Below are positions 58,885-64,000 of a stretch of 64,000 bases of DNA, in pieces. Numbering within the stretch: position 1 is the stretch's first letter; each line of letters begins with the position of its first letter. Below the pieces are notes generated by a model that was not told the origin of the DNA, did not search any database, and saw only the letters and a program-made list of their open reading frames with translations. A program made the position numbers and the translations under genes. This DNA comes from an uncultured Oscillospiraceae bacterium (GTDB lineage: Bacteria > Bacillota > Clostridia > Oscillospirales > Oscillospiraceae), in the NCBI GenBank assembly GCA_902478785.1, contig CABSMJ010000012.1:14637-78636 (forward strand), written 5' to 3'.

Positions 58885-59772
58885 TCATACTTGCAGGAAC
58901 CGACGGATGGCGGTCAAGCTGCCGCCCACGCCGATCAGGATGCCTGCGCCGGCAAAGACCGCCGCCACAATGCCCCACATTTGGCTAAAGGGAATCACAC
59001 TCACCAGCTGAATGGTGGAGGAATTGTCAATGCCGCTGGCCACCGCCTCATACAGCATCCATTGGAGCAAAAAGGCGATGACAGCGCTGAATATACCGAT
59101 CAGGAATCCCTCATACACAAAGGGCCATCGGATAAAGCCGTTGGTAGCGCCCACCATGCGCATGATGGCGATCTCATCTCGTCGGTCAAAGGTTGTGAGC
59201 TTAATGGTGTTGGAGATGATGAACATGGACACGATGAGCAAAATGGCAATGAGCGCCACGCACACCACCGTGGCAATGTTTCGCAGGGCGATGAAGCCGT
59301 TGGAGACCTCCTCATTGGCATTGACCTTCACGATGCCGTCCACCTGCTCCACGGCCTCCTTGGTCTCTCCCGTCAGCTTCAGATCATCCAGATGGATGGC
59401 AAAGCGGTCCCGGAGGATCTCCGGGTCCAGATCGTCAAACATGGGCTCGTCGGGATAGCGGTCCTTGAAGTCCTCCGTGGCCTCCTCCTTGCTGATATAG
59501 GTGGCGGAGGCCACATTGGGGATCTTTTCGATCTTGCTTTGCAGCGCTCGGGCCTGGGCTTCACTGTACGTCTCGTCCACAAAGGCCACGATCTCATTTT
59601 CTGACTCCAGCTCCCGCAGGTTGGCGTCGGCATTCACCGCCACCAGGGTAAAGGTGCCCATAATCAGTAGACAGGCCACCGTGATGCCCACGGCGGCAAA
59701 GGACATGAAACCGTGGCTGAACATGTTGGACAGGCCCTCATGAAAAAAATATCCGAAATCATGCTTTTTCAC
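58885..59772 (-). CDS. ftsX: Cell division protein FtsX
   Basis: 295 residues, GTG start at 59772 (GGAGGGG upstream, 13 bases inside the ftsE end). First helix (FGYFFHEGLSNMF to LLIMGTFTLVA), a large external domain (residues 55-180, EIVAFVDETYSEAQ) and three more helices (VCVALIAILLIVSM, VYEGFLIGIFSAVIAF, MWGIVAAVFAGAGILIG). It is the membrane partner of FtsE. The start overlaps ftsE by 14 bases, a normal feature. The M23 gene follows. Confidence 0.94.
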   Translation of the reverse strand: MKKHDFGYFFHEGLSNMFSHGFMSFAAVGITVACLLIMGTFTLVAVNADANLRELESENEIVAFVDETYSEAQARALQSKIEKIPNVASATYISKEEATEDFKDRYPDEPMFDDLDPEILRDRFAIHLDDLKLTGETKEAVEQVDGIVKVNANEEVSNGFIALRNIATVVCVALIAILLIVSMFIISNTIKLTTFDRRDEIAIMRMVGATNGFIRWPFVYEGFLIGIFSAVIAFLLQWMLYEAVASGIDNSSTIQLVSVIPFSQMWGIVAAVFAGAGILIGVGGSLTAIRRFLQV

Positions 59773-60460
59773 TTTTTGCCCCTCCAAAATAGCCAAAACC
59801 TGTGCTGTCCCCTACGATTTTTCCATTTTCCAGCGCCACTACGCGCTTGGAGAACCGGTTGACCAGGTCTTTTTCATGGGTCACCACCACCATGGTGGTT
59901 CCCAGCTCGTTGATTTTTTCCAAAAGTGTCATAATCTCCAGAGAGCGCCCCGGGTCCAGGTTGCCGGTGGGCTCATCGGCGATGATGGTGTTGGGATTGT
60001 TCACCAGTGCCCGGGCAATGGCCACACGCTGCTGCTCGCCGCCGGAGAGCTCCGAGGGCAGCCGCCGGGCCTTGTTCTCCAGGCCCACCAGCTCCAGCAC
60101 ATACCCAATGCGGTTTTTGATGGTCTTGCTGGGTGACCCCACCGCCCGCATGGCAAAAGCCAGGTTCTCATACACCGACTTCTTCTCAATCAGCCGGAAG
60201 TCCTGGAAAATCACGCCCACGGTGCGGCGCATATAGGGAATTTGCCGTTCAGCAATGTTGTTGACGCTGAACCCGTTGATCATGATGCGGCCGGCGGTAG
60301 GCTCCACCTCGGCGGTCAGGAGCTTGATGATGGTGGACTTTCCAGAGCCGGATGGTCCCACCATAAAAACGAACTCCCCGTCCTCGATGGTCATGGAGAT
60401 CCCACGGATCGCCTGTACCCCGTTGGGATACTGCATCTCTACGTCTGTCAATCGTATCAT
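59759..60460 (-). CDS. ftsE: Cell division ATP-binding protein FtsE
   Basis: 233 residues. ABC ATPase: Walker A GPSGSGKST, signature LSGGEQQRVAIA, Walker B TIIADEPTGNLD, then VVVTHEKDLV. Start MIRLTDVEMQYPNG at 60460 with GAGG. With FtsX and the M23 enzyme this makes the FtsEX-hydrolase unit that controls wall cleavage at division. Its promoter lies about 105 bases upstream. Confidence 0.96.
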   Translation of the reverse strand: MIRLTDVEMQYPNGVQAIRGISMTIEDGEFVFMVGPSGSGKSTIIKLLTAEVEPTAGRIMINGFSVNNIAERQIPYMRRTVGVIFQDFRLIEKKSVYENLAFAMRAVGSPSKTIKNRIGYVLELVGLENKARRLPSELSGGEQQRVAIARALVNNPNTIIADEPTGNLDPGRSLEIMTLLEKINELGTTMVVVTHEKDLVNRFSKRVVALENGKIVGDSTGFGYFGGAKSEKA

Positions 60461-60563
60461 GCTGCAACCTCGTTCCATTTCCTGATTTTATTCTTTGGAC
60501 TGCCGATTCCGCCAGAAAGTTCCCCTCTCCGCAGAAAGTCGACATAATTCTTCACGAAAAAGT

Positions 60564-60592
60564 ATTATACACGGTTTTTCTGCCCCTGGCAA
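60564..60592 (-). promoter_or_regulatory. ftsE promoter
   Basis: TTGCCA, 17 bases, TATAAT. Confidence 0.75.
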
Positions 60593-60732
60593 GATAACTT
60601 TGCGAGAATTTGCAAAAAAGTAACAAAAGTTACAAAGCCGTTTATCTTCCGCTTCGGCAATCCCTTATTGGAAATATCCACAGGCCCTTTTTCCGGCCCG
60701 CCAGGCTCCGTAAAATTTCTGGCCAGGCGGGG

Positions 60733-60764
60733 AAAAAGGGCTCCGGCGAAAAGCCGAAGCCCTT
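60733..60764 (-). terminator. Terminator after the CdaR-type gene
   Basis: AAGGGCTTCGGC / GCCGGAGCCCTT with a TTTTC loop, then TTTTT on the minus strand. Confidence 0.85.
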
Positions 60765-60782
60765 GGCAGTTTATTGGCTCAC

Positions 60783-61874
60783 TCAGGAGTCGATCCCCCG
60801 GCTGGTCAGGTACTTTTTGACCATCAGGGCCACCTTGAAGGTGATTGCGTCATCAAACTCCCGCAGATCCAAGCCCGTCAGCTTCTTGATCTTCTCCAGC
60901 CGGTACACCAGGGTGTTGCGGTGGACGAAGAGCTTCCGGGCGGTCTCGGAGACATTGAGGTTATTTTCAAAGAACTTATGGATGGTGAAGAGGGTCTCCT
61001 GATCCAGGGCGTCGATGGGGTTCTTCTTAAAGACCTCCTGGAGGAACATCTCACACAGCGTGGTGGGCAGCTGATAGATCAGACGGCCGATGCCCAGATT
61101 CTCATAATTGATGATGTACTTCTCCGTGTCGAAGACTTTGCCCACCTCAATGGCGATCTGGGCCTCCTTATAGGACTTGGCCAGCTCCCGCAGATGGTTG
61201 GCCACCGTGCCGATGCCCACCACCACGGTGCTCTCCGTTCCGTCCCGCAGGGCCTCCTCCATCTGGGCAGCCACCTTGTTCAGCTCCTTGATGCCGGAGC
61301 CCTCGCCCACTTGGCGGATCAGCACCACGTCGCCCTCGCCCACGCTGAGGACAAAGTCGTTCTGCCGGTCGGGGAACTGGCTCTGGATCAGATCGATGGG
61401 CACAGACTCGCCCTTGCGCAGAGAGCGGACCACAAACACACCACGGGGCACATCCGCCGGGACCCGCAGCTCCTTGGCCCGCATGTAGATATCCCCCAGC
61501 ATGATGTTGTCGGAGATGATGTCCTTGATGAAGGCACCCCGGTCATGCTTTTCCTCATAATAGGTCTTGGCGGCGTTGAGGGACACCGTGGACATGGCGC
61601 AGACGGTCTTGCTGATCTCGTTGTCACCGAAAACAAAGGCGGCATAGTCAAACTGCGCTCCCCACCCGGAGAGGGCCTTGAATGTCTTTCCGTCGGAGGT
61701 GATGATGGCACCGTCGGCGCTGTTGATAGCAGGTACATATTCCGCCCAGCGCTGGCCGATCATGGATAACTCACTACAGGCGATGACAATTCCCTCGCCG
61801 TCGATTACCCCCAGAGTACGGTCCGTATTCTCCTTCAGCTGCAGGACTACATTTTGAAAAATTCTTCCAGACAT
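60783..61874 (-). CDS. CdaR/PucR-type transcriptional regulator
   Basis: 363 residues, start MSGRIFQNVVLQLK at 61874 after GAGGAGG. N-terminal sensory domain, a middle domain and the C-terminal PucR helix-turn-helix (FFENNLNVSETARKLFVHRN, then LVYRLEKIKKLTGLDLR). The family senses small carbon compounds such as sugar acids; the target operon is not obvious since both neighbours are housekeeping genes. It has its own promoter and terminator. Confidence 0.9.
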   Translation of the reverse strand: MSGRIFQNVVLQLKENTDRTLGVIDGEGIVIACSELSMIGQRWAEYVPAINSADGAIITSDGKTFKALSGWGAQFDYAAFVFGDNEISKTVCAMSTVSLNAAKTYYEEKHDRGAFIKDIISDNIMLGDIYMRAKELRVPADVPRGVFVVRSLRKGESVPIDLIQSQFPDRQNDFVLSVGEGDVVLIRQVGEGSGIKELNKVAAQMEEALRDGTESTVVVGIGTVANHLRELAKSYKEAQIAIEVGKVFDTEKYIINYENLGIGRLIYQLPTTLCEMFLQEVFKKNPIDALDQETLFTIHKFFENNLNVSETARKLFVHRNTLVYRLEKIKKLTGLDLREFDDAITFKVALMVKKYLTSRGIDS

Positions 61875-61944
61875 GGTGGTCCTCCTCACACCGGATCTTC
61901 CTCCGATCCGTCGAATTGCCTTTGTGCAATATGTCAACACCAAC

Positions 61945-61973
61945 ATTATATCGTGACTTTTTACAATTTGCAA
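61945..61973 (-). promoter_or_regulatory. Promoter of the CdaR-type gene
   Basis: TTGCAA, 17 bases, TATAAT. Confidence 0.78.
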
Positions 61974-62038
61974 GAGAATTTTTCTTTTTTCAACAAAAAA
62001 GTTTCCCGCTTTTTGGTGAAGATTTTGAAAATCCTACC

Positions 62039-62767
62039 TTATTTTCCTGGGTTTTTCAGGGAGGCAACTTCCTCCTCCCGCAAAAAGCGGTATTGCCCTG
62101 GAAGGAGCTGAGAATCCAACGTCAAATTGCCCATTTGCAGCCGTTTCAGGTATCGAACCGGCTTTCCCCGGGCCGCCAACATTCGCTTGATCTGGTGGAA
62201 TTTTCCTTCCCGCAGCGTCACCAGCGCCTGGCTCTCCTCCGGTTCCGCCTTTAGAATTTCCAGCCCGGCGGGCATGCACTGGAGGCCATCTCCCAAAAGC
62301 ATCCCGGCGGCAAAGGCCTTGCAGTCCTCCTCTGTCAGGCATCCGGCGGTGCGGACGAAATAGACCTTGTCCACATGCTTGCCCGGTGCCAGCAGCGCAT
62401 GGGCCAGGGGGCCGTCGTTGGTCAAAAGCAGCAGTCCCTCCGTGTCCTTGTCCAGCCGGCCCACGGGAAACAGGTTCCGCCGCCGCAGCTCCGGCGTCAG
62501 CAGATCCAGCACCGTCTGCCCCCGGCCGTCGGAGGTGGCGCTGAGGTACCCCGCAGGCTTATGGAGCATCACATAGGTATAGCGCTCCCAGAAGACAGGC
62601 GCACCATCCACTGTCAAAACCACCGCCGACGGGTCGAATTTCTCCTCGGCAGAGGCCACGGGACTGCCGTCGGCAAGGACCCGTCCCTGGCGCACCAGCA
62701 GTTTTACCTCCCGCCGGGACCAGGCACCGGTGGAGGCCAACAGCCGGTCCAGACGCAGCTTTTCCAA
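62039..62767 (-). CDS. Pseudouridine synthase, RsuA/RluB family
   Basis: 242 residues. An S4 RNA-binding domain at the N-terminus (LRLDRLLASTGAWSRREVKLLVRQGRV) precedes the catalytic core; the catalytic Asp is in GRLDKDTEGLLLLTN, and HQIKRML and MGNLTLD close the fold. It makes pseudouridine in 16S or 23S rRNA; RsuA and RluB cannot be separated by eye. GGAGGGAGTTGC precedes the ATG. Confidence 0.93.
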   Translation of the reverse strand: MEKLRLDRLLASTGAWSRREVKLLVRQGRVLADGSPVASAEEKFDPSAVVLTVDGAPVFWERYTYVMLHKPAGYLSATSDGRGQTVLDLLTPELRRRNLFPVGRLDKDTEGLLLLTNDGPLAHALLAPGKHVDKVYFVRTAGCLTEEDCKAFAAGMLLGDGLQCMPAGLEILKAEPEESQALVTLREGKFHQIKRMLAARGKPVRYLKRLQMGNLTLDSQLLPGQYRFLREEEVASLKNPGK

Positions 62768-62858
62768 CGCAACTCCCTCCTTCTTCTTGGCATTTTCTCC
62801 ATCCTATCATAAACCGGGACAAAAGGGAATAAAAAATACGGAGAAGGAGGAGAGGCTC

Positions 62859-63350
62859 ATGATGATTTTCACCGCAAAATTCACGCGAAAAAAAGCGGCG
62901 CTGGCCGTGATCCTGGCAGGCCTGGTTGTGGGACTGGTAATCGTTCTGGCCGGGCTGCCAGGAGAGAGCAATCCGTCTAATCCCGGCGGCGCCCCGGGGC
63001 AGGTCAGCGACAACAGCGGCCGCGTAGCTTTTCTGGAGGCCTACGGCTGGCAGGTGGAGTCCGAACCGGTGGAGACGCTGCAGCTGCTGCTTCCCGAGCA
63101 GCTGGAGGGCGCCTGGGCGGCTTACAGCGACCTGCAGCAGCGGCAGGGCTTTGACCTGTCCCCCTACTGCGGCAAGCGGGTAGAGCGCTTTACCTACACC
63201 GTCACCAACTATCCCGGCATCTCCCAGGGGGTCCAGGCCAATCTCTATCTGTGTGAGGACACTGTGGTGGCCGGTGACATCTTCTGCACCGGAGAAAACG
63301 GCTTTCAGACCACCCTGGAGTTCCCCCAGGAGGGGGAAAAGGCCACTTGA
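62859..63350 (+). CDS. DUF4830 domain protein
   Basis: 163 residues, start MMIFTAKFTRKKAAL with GGAGGAG eight bases before. One N-terminal transmembrane segment (residues 12-32, ALAVILAGLVVGLVIVLAG) followed by an external domain with FLEAYGWQVESEPVET and FDLSPYCGKRVERFTYTV, the DUF4830 signature. Typical of Clostridia; function unknown. It converges on tuf across a terminator. Confidence 0.85.
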   Translation: MMIFTAKFTRKKAALAVILAGLVVGLVIVLAGLPGESNPSNPGGAPGQVSDNSGRVAFLEAYGWQVESEPVETLQLLLPEQLEGAWAAYSDLQQRQGFDLSPYCGKRVERFTYTVTNYPGISQGVQANLYLCEDTVVAGDIFCTGENGFQTTLEFPQEGEKAT

Positions 63351-63390
63351 CGCTTCCGCCGCTGAGAAGCCGAAGGCCAAGGCCGGAGGG

Positions 63391-63427
63391 CAAAAAAAGT
63401 CCAGCCCTTACGGGCTGGACTTTTTTA
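63391..63427. terminator. Terminator between the DUF4830 gene and tuf
   Basis: AGTCCAGCCC / GGGCTGGACT with A-run left and TTTTTT right; it serves both strands. Confidence 0.93.
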
Positions 63428-63437
63428 AGCGGAGAAA

Positions 63438-64000
<563 letters not shown>

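Larger units (their letters stand above)
60461..60782. other. Intergenic region upstream of ftsE
   Basis: 322 bases: ftsE promoter (60564-60592), the small inverted repeat GTAAC / GTTAC (60620-60633), a GC-rich region and the terminator of the regulator gene (60733-60764). I see no gene. Confidence 0.6.

Overview
The window is about 64 kb of GC-rich, densely coded chromosome from a Gram-positive anaerobe. It most likely belongs to Clostridia, order Oscillospirales (Flavonifractor/Lawsonibacter-like Oscillospiraceae). The support is AAAGGAGG-type ribosome binding sites, SAM-I, T-box and c-di-GMP-I riboswitches, a sortase-type surface protein, SEDS/PBP pairs, and families common in gut Clostridia (DUF6472, DUF3343, DUF3841, DUF1653, DUF1847, Mbeg1-like). 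I see no rRNA, tRNA, CRISPR array, insertion sequence or prophage. Assignment to genus is not possible from the sequence alone.

Left part (1-13.7 kb): the 3' end of a processive family 2 glycosyltransferase; metK behind a SAM-I riboswitch; a rhomboid-like membrane protein; divergent tmcAL and ackA sharing a candidate operator; the methyl-cycle genes mtn and luxS with a DUF3841 gene; a chloramphenicol acetyltransferase; a membrane-anchored XRE regulator; and the rplU-prp-rpmA cluster followed by obgE. Prp is the protease that trims the N-terminal extension still visible on L27.

Middle part (13.7-31.3 kb): an Mbeg1-like hydrolase; a double OB-fold single-strand DNA-binding protein; a PstS-like lipoprotein coupled to a second lipoprotein; a DUF523 gene; a T-box-controlled YkvI-type transporter with an iron-dependent alcohol dehydrogenase; an alpha/beta hydrolase; a PadR regulator translationally coupled to a SEDS-like membrane protein; the small DUF3343 and DUF6472 genes; a LysA-like decarboxylase with a nitrilase; and an FHA-SEDS fusion overlapping a penicillin-binding protein.

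Right part (31.3-64 kb): a 1815-residue cell-wall adhesin with a VWA domain and many Cna_B repeats sits behind a c-di-GMP-I riboswitch. Next come an APC permease, nfo, a DUF1847 gene with direct-repeat operators, an aminotransferase, ftsK, and uppP with a duplicated 3' end. A long minus-strand housekeeping run follows, listed in transcription order: greA, lysS, a SpoU methyltransferase, dprA, topA, trmFO, plsX, acpP, rnc. The window ends with ftsE, ftsX and an EnvC-like M23 peptidase, a CdaR-type regulator, a pseudouridine synthase, a DUF4830 protein and the 3' end of tuf.

The most notable signals are the c-di-GMP switch on the giant adhesin (whose VWA domain carries a Cys/His-rich insertion), the T-box whose specifier and discriminator readings both point to leucine, the PadR/SEDS-like cassette with a dyad operator, the FHA-SEDS fusion, and the diverged second copy of the uppP tail.
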